A stretch of 64,000 bases of DNA from UBA6244 sp963676875 (GCA_963676875.1 OY781436.1:1054001-1118000); one strand, 5' to 3'; counted from the first letter of the stretch, positions 9,060-18,354 are shown. Numbers and translations: made by a program. Notes: generated by a model from the sequence alone, not told the origin.

Positions 9060-9240
9060 TCGGGGTTTATTTTGGTATAAAAGCTGGATAAAAGTTTATT
9101 TACTAACCCTAGTCAGGTCGGCTTTTGTAAAAAAAACCCATGGCCTCAACTAAATTACCAGAGCGTAATGATTGGTGTCATTTTGCGTAACGTTTGCTCT
9201 TTACTAATGAAAACAAAGGCACAAGCGGACGCTTGCGCCA
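9060..9240 (+). mobile_element. MITE-like element, copy 2 (left end lost)
   Basis: The interior and right inverted repeat (9218-9240) match copy 1 from CGGGGTTTATT onward, but the left end and its inverted repeat are missing. The left side abuts the CCGTAGGG repeat. On the right only the short G-rich tail GTGGGGG separates it from the duplicated gene fragment. Confidence 0.65.
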
Positions 9241-9248
9241 GGTGGGGG

Positions 9249-9794
9249 GTATATATTTCGGATGATTGCGGAGCCAACTGGACACGCATTTTCGCCAATG
9301 GCCCCGACGGAATGGGCGCTTTTGAAACCAGTCCCACCACAGCAGAACCCTTTGTTCCGCAAACTGAAGAAGACTGGTGCGGCGCAGGTTATGGCAGTGC
9401 TTGTACCCTCATCGACCTCACCGATTGGATTGGTGCCACCGACGTAAAACTGATGTTTGAATCCTATTGCATGTACGGCAACAACCTGTATGTGGACAAC
9501 GTATTGGTATCGAGCGGCGTGGGCATAATTGAACCCACCACCGAAACACATACCATTGACATAATACCCAACCCGACCACCGGCATTTTCGATTTGAGAG
9601 TGACCGACCTGACCGGGAAAGTGGATCTTCGCATCATGAATCTGCAGGGGCAGTCTGTATTTTCAGAAACCATTGGTGAAGTTAGAAACAACCTTACTCA
9701 AAGAATCGACCTGTCGGCTGAACCCAAAGGCATTTACTTCGTTGAAATCAGAACGCAAAGTGGATCCGAAGTGAGGAAGTTGGTTTTGAGGTAG
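9249..9794 (+). pseudogene. Duplicated 3' end of the first gene (T9SS sorting domain fragment)
   Basis: Bases 9249-9794 align without a gap to 2857-3402, with about 15 substitutions seen by eye. The fragment codes from VYISDDCGANW through the T9SS type A sorting domain to the same stop. The frame is open upstream into the MITE copy (possible start at 9168, giving a chimeric KTKAQADACARWG leader), but there is no signal peptide, so a functional product is unlikely. Most changes are silent or conservative (V to I, A to T), so the duplication is fairly recent or kept alike by gene conversion. Confidence 0.85.
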
Positions 9795-9860
9795 GGGAGT
9801 CCGAAGTCGGAAGTCGGAAGTGGGAAGTCCGAAGGCGGGAGTCGGGAGTTGGGAAACCTT
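9795..9860. repeat. Second GGAAGTCGG-type repeat array
   Basis: A shorter relative of the array at 3405-3508 (GGAAGTCGGAAGTGGGAAGTCCGAAGG), in the same position after the duplicated stop codon. It shows that the duplicated block includes the repeat. Confidence 0.75.
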
Positions 9861-9866
9861 TCAAAC

Positions 9867-10098
9867 TGGCGCAAGCGTCCGCTTGTGCCAAGTGAAGAAC
9901 TTGTTATTTTGCATTAGTTGTTGCATCGGGGTTTATTGTGGTATAAAAGTTTATTTACTAACCGTAATTTGGTCGGCGTTTGCAAAAAATGGAGATTATG
10001 GCTTCAATTAATTTACCAGAGACTCATCCTTGATTTTATTTTGCACAACATTTGCCCTTTACTTATGGAATCAAAGGCACAAGCGGACGCTTGTGCCA
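9867..10098 (+). mobile_element. MITE-like element, copy 3 (complete)
   Basis: 232 bp bounded by the same inverted repeats (9867-9889 and 10076-10098). The right end here, GGCACAAGCGGACGCTTGTG(CC), is a near-perfect palindrome. The interior matches copies 1 and 2 with small deletions (AGCTGGATAAA is missing). A degenerate extra end, GGCACAAGTGGAGGCCTGCG, lies at 10142-10161. Confidence 0.7.
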
Positions 10099-10211
10099 GA
10101 TGAGATAGTTGACATCTTCCAATCATTCAAATTTGGACAAAGGCACAAGTGGAGGCCTGCGCCGAACTTAAAAGCTGTTGCGGAACCTTTGGGGCGATTT
10201 ATCAAGGAGGG

Positions 10212-11021
10212 CTAAAACTTATCTATGTCAATTTTGAACAGGTCAGCCGCGTTTTTCCATAGAATGAGCTCTTTTTTGTCGTCGGCCAAATCCAGTTGAT
10301 CCATGAATTTTAGATACGACCTCATGTTGGCGATGGGCCAGTCGGTGCCGTACAACAAATAACTGGGGTCGCCGGCATAGGTAATCATTTCTTCAATATC
10401 GGTTTTGATGTAACGCTCGAATTTTTCCGAAAAATCGCCCAGCACCAACCCGGAAATATCGGCATATACGTTTTCGTTTTTATATACCATTTCCATACAG
10501 TCTTTTATCCACGGATTGCCCACGTGGCATATCACAATTTTCAGGTCGGGATAATCCACTGCCAAATCGTCGATATGTATGGGATGCGAATATTTCACTT
10601 TTCCTCTGGGGGCGTAGGTATCACCTGAATGAAACATCACGGGCACATCATACTCCATGGCCATCTCAAACCACACTTTCAACCGGCTTTCGTTGGGATA
10701 AAAGGGTTCGTAGCCGGGATAAAATTTCAGCCCTTTGATGAGGCCACTTTGCAGGTATTCGCCAATTTCACGGATATCCCAGTGGTTGTAATGCAAGTAG
10801 CTGATACCCGAAACCACACCCAAATTATTCCTTCCTTCAATGGCTTCCACTACTTTCTTTGTGCTGGGTCGGTGCTCATTTACCTTGTACGATGTCAGCA
10901 CCAACGCGTAATCTACGTGGTTCTCTTTCATCGTGTCCGATAGCAAATCGAGGCTGTCAGTAAGTGAAACAACCCTGTCTTCGTGGTAATTGTTGATGTG
11001 TGTATGCGCGTCAATAATCAT
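10212..11021 (-). CDS. Amidohydrolase family protein (TIM barrel)
   Basis: 269 residues from ATG 11021, placing the metal motif DAHTHIN at the N-terminus as in amidohydrolase-2 (Amidohydro_2) proteins; the longer frame to 11051 adds a non-conserved leader. Metal or catalytic positions visible: HxH (HTHIN), MFHSGDTY, IVICHVGNPW, and a late Asp in LLYGTDWP. This is the layout of metal-dependent hydrolases or decarboxylases of the ACMSD/LigW type acting on small organic acids or lactones. Substrate unknown. It is transcribed away from the permease pair, and its own -7 box lies at 11089-11096. Confidence 0.8.
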   Translation of the reverse strand: MIIDAHTHINNYHEDRVVSLTDSLDLLSDTMKENHVDYALVLTSYKVNEHRPSTKKVVEAIEGRNNLGVVSGISYLHYNHWDIREIGEYLQSGLIKGLKFYPGYEPFYPNESRLKVWFEMAMEYDVPVMFHSGDTYAPRGKVKYSHPIHIDDLAVDYPDLKIVICHVGNPWIKDCMEMVYKNENVYADISGLVLGDFSEKFERYIKTDIEEMITYAGDPSYLLYGTDWPIANMRSYLKFMDQLDLADDKKELILWKNAADLFKIDIDKF

Positions 11022-11088
11022 GTAAAAAATGGTTTTTAAATGTGTCGGCAATCCTGATTTGGCCTGTCATTTTTGCCCTTATTTCAGC

Positions 11089-11096
11089 CAAAGGTA
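11089..11096 (-). promoter_or_regulatory. Candidate -7 box (TACCTTTG) for the amidohydrolase
   Basis: CAAAGGTA on the plus strand reads TACCTTTG on the minus strand, about 68 bp before the ATG at 11021. Confidence 0.45.
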
Positions 11097-11212
11097 GTCA
11101 ATCATTTTATTTTAGGCAAAAACAAGTCGTGAGAGGATTCCGAATTTATGTTAAAAATGCAGTCAATAAAAAATCATACAGGCATCCTTCCTTAGAGCAA
11201 AACAATTTCAAT

Positions 11213-11220
11213 TAACTTTG
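11213..11220 (+). promoter_or_regulatory. Candidate -7 box (TAACTTTG) for the permease operon
   Basis: An exact TAnnTTTG match 21 bp before ATG 11242. It favours that ATG over the TTG at 11218. Confidence 0.45.
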
Positions 11221-11241
11221 TACCATACGAAATTAGGCCCT

Positions 11242-12474
11242 ATGTTTATCATCGACCGTTGGATAGAAATATTTAGCATCATTCGCAAGAATAAGTTGCG
11301 CACTTTCCTCACAGGATTTAGCGTAACCTGGGGGATTTTTATGCTGATCATTTTGTTGGGCTCGGGTCGCGGACTGGAAAACGGCGTTCACGACCAATTC
11401 AACAGCTCGGCTGTCAACACGCTTTGGGTGTGGGGTGGCGAAACCAGTGTAGCCTACAAAGGGTATAAGCCCGGACGGGATATAATGTTTAAAAATGAGG
11501 ATTACGAAGAGGTAAAAAATCATATTTCCGGCGTAGAATATCTATCCGGCAGGATGTATGTTTGGGGCGACAATACAGTTACCTACAAAGGCGAATTTGG
11601 TGATTTTGACATGCGCAGCGTGCATCCCGACTACAAAATTATTGAGAAACTGAACCTGATTGAGGGGCGCTTTATTAACAATTTCGACATTGAAGAAAAC
11701 CGAAAGGTAGCCACCATTGGCAAGGCCGTTAAAGAGGTTCTTTTTAAAGAAGAACCTGCCCTGGGGAAATATATCAACATCCGTGGCATTCCCTTTAAAG
11801 TGGTGGGTATATACGAGGATGACGATGGTCGCCAAGACAACCAACGGGCTGTGTATCTTCCTGTTACCACGGCACAAAAAGCGCTGGCAGGTCGCGACAG
11901 AATCAACACCCTGGCAGTAACAGTTGCTTCCAACGATGTGGCCGACAGCAAACGGATGTCGGATGAAATCAGAGCCAACTTTGCCGAACGACATATATTT
12001 GACGTGGAAGATAAAAGTGCCATGTTCATCTGGAACGCGGTGGAGGAATTCAAACAGTTTCAGGACTTGTTTGCCGCCATCCGCATGTTTATCTGGGTAA
12101 TTGGTATTGGCACCATTGTGGCCGGCATCGTGGGTGTGAGCAATATCATGATGATTTCGGTAAAAGAACGCACCCGTGAAATCGGCATCCGCAAATCGCT
12201 GGGAGCCACACCCCGCTCCATTGTGGCCATGATTATGCAGGAAGCCATTTTTATCACAGGCATTGCCGGCTATGTGGGATTAGTGCTGGGCATTGGCTTG
12301 CTCGAGTTGGTAAGTCCGTATATACAATCAGAATTTTTCAGAAACCCCGAAGCCGACCTGAATGTGGCCATCAGTGCCGTGGTGGTGTTGATCGTGGCAG
12401 GAATGTTGGCCGGATATGTACCCGCACGCAGGGCCGCTGCCATTCGTCCGGTGGAAGCTTTAAAGGAGGAATAA
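11242..12474 (+). CDS. MacB-type ABC transporter permease
   Basis: 410 residues. An N-terminal TM (RTFLTGFSVTWGIFMLIILLGSG) is followed by a large periplasmic MacB_PCD-like domain and three C-terminal TMs of the FtsX domain (MFIWVIGIGTIVAGIVGVSNIMMISVKERTREIGIRKSLGATP). Members couple cytoplasmic ATP hydrolysis to movement of substrates at the periplasmic face (efflux or lipoprotein/peptide handling). It forms a pair with the next gene (15-bp gap), about 45% alike in the conserved ends by eye, so an obligate heterodimer is plausible. No ATPase gene is nearby; the partner must be elsewhere. Confidence 0.85.
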   Translation: MFIIDRWIEIFSIIRKNKLRTFLTGFSVTWGIFMLIILLGSGRGLENGVHDQFNSSAVNTLWVWGGETSVAYKGYKPGRDIMFKNEDYEEVKNHISGVEYLSGRMYVWGDNTVTYKGEFGDFDMRSVHPDYKIIEKLNLIEGRFINNFDIEENRKVATIGKAVKEVLFKEEPALGKYINIRGIPFKVVGIYEDDDGRQDNQRAVYLPVTTAQKALAGRDRINTLAVTVASNDVADSKRMSDEIRANFAERHIFDVEDKSAMFIWNAVEEFKQFQDLFAAIRMFIWVIGIGTIVAGIVGVSNIMMISVKERTREIGIRKSLGATPRSIVAMIMQEAIFITGIAGYVGLVLGIGLLELVSPYIQSEFFRNPEADLNVAISAVVVLIVAGMLAGYVPARRAAAIRPVEALKEE

Positions 12475-12489
12475 TCTAAATAATAAACC

Positions 12490-13758
12490 ATGTTTAGTCG
12501 CGACAACTGGCAAGAAATATTCGCCACCTTGAAAAAGAATAAGTTAAGGACTTTCCTAACGGCTTTTGGGGTATTTTGGGGTATTTTTATGCTCATGATC
12601 ATGCTGGGTTCGGGTTCGGGATTGGAACATGGGGTGTCATCGGGAATGGGCAATTTCGCCACCAATAGTTTTTTTATCTGGCCCCAACGCACTTCCATCG
12701 ACTACAAAGGGTTTCCTCGGGGACGCTACTTCAATTTTAACAACGACGACATCGATGCACTGAAAGCCAACATCCCCGAAATAAAATATATTGCCCCAAA
12801 AATCTCGGGATGGTCGGCAGGCGACGGTACCAACAACACCGTTCGCAAGGATAAAACAGGCGCTTTTTCCATCAAAGGTGAGTTTCCCGACTGGAGCAAA
12901 GTGGATCCCATGGAAATTGAAGGCAGGTTTATCAACCCATTCGACCTGCGCGACCGAAGAAAGGTAGCTGTCATCGGTTCGCGAGTAAAGGAAGTTTTGT
13001 TCGACCCGGATGAAGATGCCGTGGGACAATCCATTCGTATTCAGGGAATTTACTTTACGGTTATTGGTGTGTTCAAACCCTTGAATACCCAAATAAATTT
13101 TGGAGGAGAAAAGGAACAAACCATTTACATTCCGTTGTCAACCCTGCAAAAGACCTACAATTATGGTGACGTTGTCGGTTGGTTTTCCATTACGGTAAAC
13201 GACGATGAATCGGCGGCAGCCATCGAAGCGAAAACCATGAAATTTCTGGCTTCCCGCCACACCGTTTCCCCCGACGACAAAGAAGCTTTCGGACATTTTA
13301 ACCTAGCCGAAAACTTTGATCAAATGAATGGACTTTTCAAGGGAATTGCCGGATTGATATGGATTGTGGGCATTGGCACACTCATGGCCGGAGTCATCGG
13401 TATCAGCAATATCATGCTGGTGATTGTAAAAGAGCGTACCCGTGAAATTGGCATCAAACGTGCATTGGGAGCCACTCCCATGCAAATTATGGTACAAATC
13501 ATTACCGAATCTGTATTTTTGACCACCCTCTCTGGTTATATCGGACTGGTGGCCGGGGTGGCACTGGTGGAAGGCATCAACACGGCCATGATCAAATTCC
13601 AAGTGCAAGCAGAGATGTTTGAACGTCCGGAGGTGGACTTTTCTACTGCCATCACCGCCCTTATCATCCTTATCCTGTCGGGTGCTTTGGCAGGAATTAT
13701 CCCGGCCAAACGAGCCGTGAGCATCAAACCTGTGGATGCGTTAAGGACGGAGAATTGA
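12490..13758 (+). CDS. MacB-type ABC transporter permease, second subunit
   Basis: 422 residues with the same plan as its neighbour: TM1 in LRTFLTAFGVFWGIFMLMIMLGSGSG, a periplasmic MacB_PCD-like domain, then FtsX TMs around GLIWIVGIGTLMAGVIGISNIML and the coupling motif KERTREIGIKRALGATP. It starts 15 bp after the first permease in an evident operon. A role in efflux or envelope maintenance is inferred from the family. The stop lies 68 bp from the convergent porin gene, and I see no clear terminator between them. Confidence 0.85.
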   Translation: MFSRDNWQEIFATLKKNKLRTFLTAFGVFWGIFMLMIMLGSGSGLEHGVSSGMGNFATNSFFIWPQRTSIDYKGFPRGRYFNFNNDDIDALKANIPEIKYIAPKISGWSAGDGTNNTVRKDKTGAFSIKGEFPDWSKVDPMEIEGRFINPFDLRDRRKVAVIGSRVKEVLFDPDEDAVGQSIRIQGIYFTVIGVFKPLNTQINFGGEKEQTIYIPLSTLQKTYNYGDVVGWFSITVNDDESAAAIEAKTMKFLASRHTVSPDDKEAFGHFNLAENFDQMNGLFKGIAGLIWIVGIGTLMAGVIGISNIMLVIVKERTREIGIKRALGATPMQIMVQIITESVFLTTLSGYIGLVAGVALVEGINTAMIKFQVQAEMFERPEVDFSTAITALIILILSGALAGIIPAKRAVSIKPVDALRTEN

Positions 13759-13826
13759 TTGCACTGAAATCTATATGGTTAGTCCATACAGAAGGGTAAA
13801 TGTTTGACACGAAACCCCTCCTCCTA

Positions 13827-15116
13827 TCAGAAATTATACTTAGCACTTAACAACACCCGCATATTAGCGGTTGTAGTGGTACTTGCCGGAATATAATGAA
13901 CATCGTAGCTGCTCCCGTAGTTGGCTGAAGTATATTCGAGTTCGCAGGCAAATTCCAGTTTGTTGGAATAAAAAATCACCCGTGGTGATACCCGATACAT
14001 GGATTCGATATTATTGCCTAAACCATATACCATGTTGGCCGCACTCGACATTTCTTCTTTGGTTCCTTGGTTTTTAAGGTATCCGGCAAAAATACCAAAC
14101 TGCACTTTTTGGCCATTGGTGTGAACTTCGGCCCAAAAGGAAGTGTTTTTCAGTGGGGTATAGGACTGCTTACCGGTTACGGCATCATCAACGGACTTAA
14201 TGGCAAACCCACTTACAGAAAGTAAATCGGTAATATTTTCGCCATAACGTCCTTGTAGTTTGAAGGTAACTGCTTTAAATTTCAGTTTGGCAAAAGCCAT
14301 GGCAGTTAATCCGCTCACCTTTTCATCAACCTTGTATTTGTCGTTGCCCACAACCGAATACAGCCGGGGCACAATGGTTTTGTACGCGACGCCGGCTCCA
14401 AAAACAATGCTGGTCGATTCTTGCGCACTTTTTACGTGATAGTGAATTTGAAAATGCAGATCAGGGATATTTGAATTCCTTAAAAACTCTGAGCTTGCCA
14501 ATACGATGGCATTATTCGCCGGATCGGGGCCACGTGAGGTGTAATCGCGTTGGGCAAGAGCGGCAAGCAACAACCGGAATCCTCCAAACTGCTGAGTAAT
14601 TCGGATTTGGGGATTGCGGGCAAACGACTGAAAGGGAGTTCCCGTATTGAAGGATACCGTTCCCGGGAAACAGTCGGTAACAAACATGGGATTCCAATAC
14701 TGCCCGGTGAGCAGCTCCGTACTTTTCCAGTTAAGTTTGATAAAGGCATGCCGCAAGCGCAACAGGTTGATGTTGGGGTTGGTTTGACCAAAAAAATCAG
14801 CTTCAATAACGGCCAACGTTTTAGCACCAAAGGCATCGGGACCGGTAGCAGCCACTTTAAGACGCGATTGAATGGCCAAAAAATTAAAATTAGGTTTGGC
14901 ATTGATGTCATTCCCATTGGCATCCAAAGATTCGGGGGTGGGCCAAAGTAAAAAATGACCTTCCCTGGCAGAAACAGTTTCCCTGGAGTCGAAAAAGAAA
15001 TCATTTTTTACGAATCCTGACAATTTTACCGAGAACTTTTTTTCGCCCTCCTGGGCTTGGGCTTTAATATTACCCAGAAACATGGTGGCCAACAATATAA
15101 GTAATGCTTTTTTCAT
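13827..15116 (-). CDS. Outer-membrane beta-barrel porin (DcaP-like)
   Basis: 429 residues with a signal peptide (MKKALLILLATMFLGNIKAQAQ) and alternating hydrophobic strands ending in an aromatic C-terminus (VLLSAKYNF), as for outer-membrane barrels. The opening strand FSVKLSGFVKNDFFFDSRET and the LRLRHAFIKLNWKSTELLTGQYWNPMF region resemble DcaP-type trimeric porins for small carboxylates. It is the last gene of a minus-strand operon with a sodium/acetate-type symporter, which suggests that it gives the same substrate access through the outer membrane. The family call is by pattern; some other Bacteroidota porin family is possible. Confidence 0.75.
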   Translation of the reverse strand: MKKALLILLATMFLGNIKAQAQEGEKKFSVKLSGFVKNDFFFDSRETVSAREGHFLLWPTPESLDANGNDINAKPNFNFLAIQSRLKVAATGPDAFGAKTLAVIEADFFGQTNPNINLLRLRHAFIKLNWKSTELLTGQYWNPMFVTDCFPGTVSFNTGTPFQSFARNPQIRITQQFGGFRLLLAALAQRDYTSRGPDPANNAIVLASSEFLRNSNIPDLHFQIHYHVKSAQESTSIVFGAGVAYKTIVPRLYSVVGNDKYKVDEKVSGLTAMAFAKLKFKAVTFKLQGRYGENITDLLSVSGFAIKSVDDAVTGKQSYTPLKNTSFWAEVHTNGQKVQFGIFAGYLKNQGTKEEMSSAANMVYGLGNNIESMYRVSPRVIFYSNKLEFACELEYTSANYGSSYDVHYIPASTTTTANMRVLLSAKYNF

Positions 15117-15145
15117 GTGATTTTAATTAGTTGATTTTTATTCTT

Positions 15146-15907
15146 TTATCGTTTCGGAGGGAACATTTTTTGAATGAAACTTCTTTCCCTGACCGGTTTG
15201 TTTAGTAATATATTGAGGTTGTTTTCTGCAACCAGGTTTTCATCCCACAAATCGAAGGCCATTTTATAATACTCCGCAGCCCGTTTATATTGCTGATGAT
15301 GACGGCAAATGATACCTAAGTTGGTGTAACTAACCGACAGTCTTCGCTTGGTCTCCTGCTGAGCACGCTCAATTTCTTTGACTCTTCTCTTAAAAAAACG
15401 GACTTTTTGGTTGTCATCATACCTCTCCAGTCCGATAAAAAAGTCAGATGAAGCAATTTGCGAGATTTCTTCCGGGGTTTTATTTTCATACTTTAACAAC
15501 CACCACTGATAGATTTCAATACTCTTTTTGGCTGCCGTTTCAGATAGATTTATCAGAGAATCACGTATTTGTCGGGTTAAAATGGTAGTGTCACCATACA
15601 AGGCTACGGTGAGATAAGCAGCCGCCCTGTTGTTGTACAATACGCCCACTTCGTAAGAGTCTCGATAGTGTTCATAAGCATGGTATTCGCTTTCGATGGC
15701 ATCCAATAACAAATAAACTGAGTCGAAAGCATTGCGTTGGGCAAGTTCATTGTATCCTTCATACAGGTGGCGTGCATGTATCACCCTGGGATCAACCGAT
15801 TCGTTGATGGATTTGTACACAAAATGAGCAACCAAAAGTGTTATCAACACCAAAGCACCTACGATTACAACAAGTGCTTTGGTGGTTTTATGAAGGATAA
15901 ATGGCAT
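15146..15907 (-). CDS. Membrane-anchored TPR protein of the symporter operon
   Basis: 253 residues. One N-terminal TM (TKALVVIVGALVLITLLVAHFVY) is followed by a helical domain with TPR-like units, clearest at SVSYTNLGIICRHHQQYKRAAEYYKMAFDLWDENL. Its ATG overlaps the symporter stop by one base (TGATG), a translational-coupling arrangement, and it lies 29 bp before the porin. It is probably an accessory or scaffold protein facing the periplasm; its precise function is unknown. Confidence 0.7.
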   Translation of the reverse strand: MPFILHKTTKALVVIVGALVLITLLVAHFVYKSINESVDPRVIHARHLYEGYNELAQRNAFDSVYLLLDAIESEYHAYEHYRDSYEVGVLYNNRAAAYLTVALYGDTTILTRQIRDSLINLSETAAKKSIEIYQWWLLKYENKTPEEISQIASSDFFIGLERYDDNQKVRFFKRRVKEIERAQQETKRRLSVSYTNLGIICRHHQQYKRAAEYYKMAFDLWDENLVAENNLNILLNKPVRERSFIQKMFPPKR

Positions 15908-17577
15908 CAGGTATGTACTTTTTCAATCAGGAACTTTCTTATTTCCAGTGGCGTTTCAGGAGTAAGGTTCGACACAACAACATTGGCGAGAATGGCCAGG
16001 GGTGCACCAAACCAGGCAAAATACCAAGCCCCCAACCAATAGGAAATAAACTCATGTGCCGGCAACATGATTCCCCACTTTTCGCAAATAAAATAGGTTA
16101 GGGCAATCACTGAAACCAATCCGCCTGTAACTAGTCCGGCAATGGCACCTTGTTTATTAGATCCGCTCCACCATATTCCAAGCAAAAATAGCGGAAATAT
16201 GGTACATCCGGCTAGTGAGAAAGCCACCGCAACCAACTGCCCGATCAAAGCAAGTTTTGCCAATGCAATAACGCCTACAATAATCGACATCAAGATGGTG
16301 GCATAACGAGCGTACCGCAATTGTCGCGCCGGCGTGGCATCAGGATTGATTACTTTAACATAAAGATCGTGTGAAAATGCGGATGCTCCGGCCACCAGCA
16401 AGCCCGAAACTGTTGAAAATGCTGCCGACACACCACCCGCCGCAAGCAAACCAACAATCAATGGATTTAAATTACCCAGTTGGGCTGTATAAACCACAAT
16501 GGCATCCTTGGCCAGCTTGCCTACCTCGGGAGTGGCCGACAATACCTTACCAAAGGCTGCGTATGCAGGGGCACTCCAATATAAAATACAAATGAAAAAC
16601 AAGCCCCACACAACCGACCATCTGGCATCATGGGATTTGGGCACCACGTAAAATCGCTGAATCACGTGCGGTAATCCGGCGGTTCCAATCATCAATGAAA
16701 AAGCAATGGCCATCCATTGGAAAAAAGTTTGGCCACTGGCTGTGTCCCAGGGCATGGCAAATTCAGGTGATGGAACAATGGCAAAATCCTGTCCAAGCGA
16801 ATTGTACAACTGATGGGTTTCGTTTAAGGGTATGCCCGACACAATATCAGAAACCAACGATCCGTAACCAATTTGCGGCAGTACCCAGAAATAATCGAAT
16901 TTGAAGGTGAGTATAAAAAGTGGTATGAGGAACGAAATGATGATAATTACATACTGAATCTGCATGTTTTTGGTAACTCCCAACATGCCCGAAATCAGCG
17001 TATAAGCCAGCACAACGGAACCTCCAATGAGCACAGCCATGTTGTAATCGATGCCCAGCACCCAACTAAACATAATGCCAATGCCACCAAATTGCCCCAC
17101 ACAATAGGAAATGGAAATTAAAATGGCAATGATGGCGCCAACAGCGCGCAATGTTTGTGAGTAATACCTATCGCCAATAAAGTCAGCTGCCGTATATTTT
17201 CCGTACTTTCTTATTTGGCCTGCCATGAGTATTAAAAGAAGGACATATCCTCCGGTCCATCCCACCACATAGGCCAATCCGTGATAGCCCGTACCGTACA
17301 TGAGTGCGGCCATTCCCAAAAATGAGGCTGCACTCATCCAATTGGAAGCGATGGCCATTCCGGAACCAACCCTAGAAATACCTCTTCCGGCGGCGTAAAA
17401 ATCTGTTGTGTCTTTCGCCCGAAATAAAAATCCTACCAGTACAAAAAGCACCAAAATGGAAATTAAAATAATGGCCGGGCCAAGTTTAAAGCCGCTATCT
17501 AACTGGGTTGCAACTGTTGTAGCTTTCGAAATTACAGGGAAAACTAACAGTATCAAGGGTAAATATATTTTTTTCAT
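15907..17577 (-). CDS. actP: Sodium/solute symporter, ActP-like (acetate-type)
   Basis: 556 residues with a cleavable-looking N-terminal segment and about 13 TM helices of the SSS (SLC5) family. Diagnostic parts: DTTDFYAAGRGISRVGSGMAIASNWMSAASFLGMAALMYGTGYHGLAY near the N-terminus and AAGGVSAAFSTVSGLLVAGASAFSHDLY in the later sodium-site region. The sequence is of the ActP subgroup (acetate, glycolate, pyruvate). It follows the small-subunit gene by 21 bp and overlaps the TPR gene. Uptake of acetate or another short carboxylate at the inner membrane is the best call; the exact substrate is not readable. Confidence 0.85.
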   Translation of the reverse strand: MKKIYLPLILLVFPVISKATTVATQLDSGFKLGPAIILISILVLFVLVGFLFRAKDTTDFYAAGRGISRVGSGMAIASNWMSAASFLGMAALMYGTGYHGLAYVVGWTGGYVLLLILMAGQIRKYGKYTAADFIGDRYYSQTLRAVGAIIAILISISYCVGQFGGIGIMFSWVLGIDYNMAVLIGGSVVLAYTLISGMLGVTKNMQIQYVIIIISFLIPLFILTFKFDYFWVLPQIGYGSLVSDIVSGIPLNETHQLYNSLGQDFAIVPSPEFAMPWDTASGQTFFQWMAIAFSLMIGTAGLPHVIQRFYVVPKSHDARWSVVWGLFFICILYWSAPAYAAFGKVLSATPEVGKLAKDAIVVYTAQLGNLNPLIVGLLAAGGVSAAFSTVSGLLVAGASAFSHDLYVKVINPDATPARQLRYARYATILMSIIVGVIALAKLALIGQLVAVAFSLAGCTIFPLFLLGIWWSGSNKQGAIAGLVTGGLVSVIALTYFICEKWGIMLPAHEFISYWLGAWYFAWFGAPLAILANVVVSNLTPETPLEIRKFLIEKVHT

Positions 17578-17598
17578 GTCTTTAGATTTGAGGGTGAA

Positions 17599-18354
17599 TC
17601 ATTCTTCTACTGTTTTGAGTTTACGGTCCAGTCGGTCCACCAAAATGCAGTAAATCCAACACAGACCAACAAAAAGCACCAACAAAAAGATGCTTGTATA
17701 GAAATAATGAAATGGGAATCCTAAAAACTTATAATCTGTTAAAAAGGATTGGTTATGAATCAGATACTTTTCCATAACCTGTGGCAGAAGCAATTTGGTT
17801 TCATCTGTAAGATGGTTCATGGAGGCAGAGGTCAATTCAAGGGGTAGTATTTTTGTTCTTACGTCATTCGCTGCAAGTTTCAATATGGGGCTCAACTCCA
17901 CGGTTAGTGCGTTTCTGGCCGCGACGTAGTCAGGATCAGAAAGACTTGATATTTCACCCTTTAAAGTTTCAAATTTCTGGACTTTCGTAACCAGAGCAGT
18001 TCTTAACGAGTTGGGTGTAAGCTGATAAATTGACCAACTCAAAGCATTGTCCAACACCTTTTTCTCCTCATTTGAGAGCGCAATTTTCCCCAAGACAGAA
18101 AGTGTAGACTGTCCAAATTCTTGCAACTCCACGGTGTTGGCGGAACCATCCGAAACATCGTCCCACACATGCTGAAAAGCAATATAGGCAGGCTCAGGGG
18201 TGGGTTTTTCCAATACGCGCAACAGGATTTGAAAGCCAAAAATTGCAACTGCCCAGATGGAAGCCAGCCATATGACAATATTTCTATTGACCCTGGCTCG
18301 GGGTGTAGTTGGTCGAAAAAAGCTAATGTGATAGCCGTTGTAGTCATCGCTCAT
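17599..18354 (-). CDS. Enlarged symporter small subunit (DUF4212-like with insert)
   Basis: 251 residues; the usual small subunit (DUF4212) is about 85-90. The ends match that family: N-terminal NRNIVIWLASIWAVAIFGFQILLRVLE (TM1) and C-terminal FLGFPFHYFYTSIFLLVLFVGLCWIYCILVDRLDRK (TM2 with the typical RLDRK end). Between them lies about 165 residues of mostly helical, charged sequence absent from the family as I know it, predicted periplasmic from the positive-inside rule. The gene opens the operon, directly before actP, as for normal small subunits. The insert might sense or gate substrate; that is inference. Confidence 0.7.
   Translation of the reverse strand: MSDDYNGYHISFFRPTTPRARVNRNIVIWLASIWAVAIFGFQILLRVLEKPTPEPAYIAFQHVWDDVSDGSANTVELQEFGQSTLSVLGKIALSNEEKKVLDNALSWSIYQLTPNSLRTALVTKVQKFETLKGEISSLSDPDYVAARNALTVELSPILKLAANDVRTKILPLELTSASMNHLTDETKLLLPQVMEKYLIHNQSFLTDYKFLGFPFHYFYTSIFLLVLFVGLCWIYCILVDRLDRKLKTVEE

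Noticed and set aside
11242..13758. Complete MacAB/Lol-type transporter
   Set aside because: Only the two permeases are present; no ATPase or membrane-fusion gene is adjacent, so a full system cannot be called.
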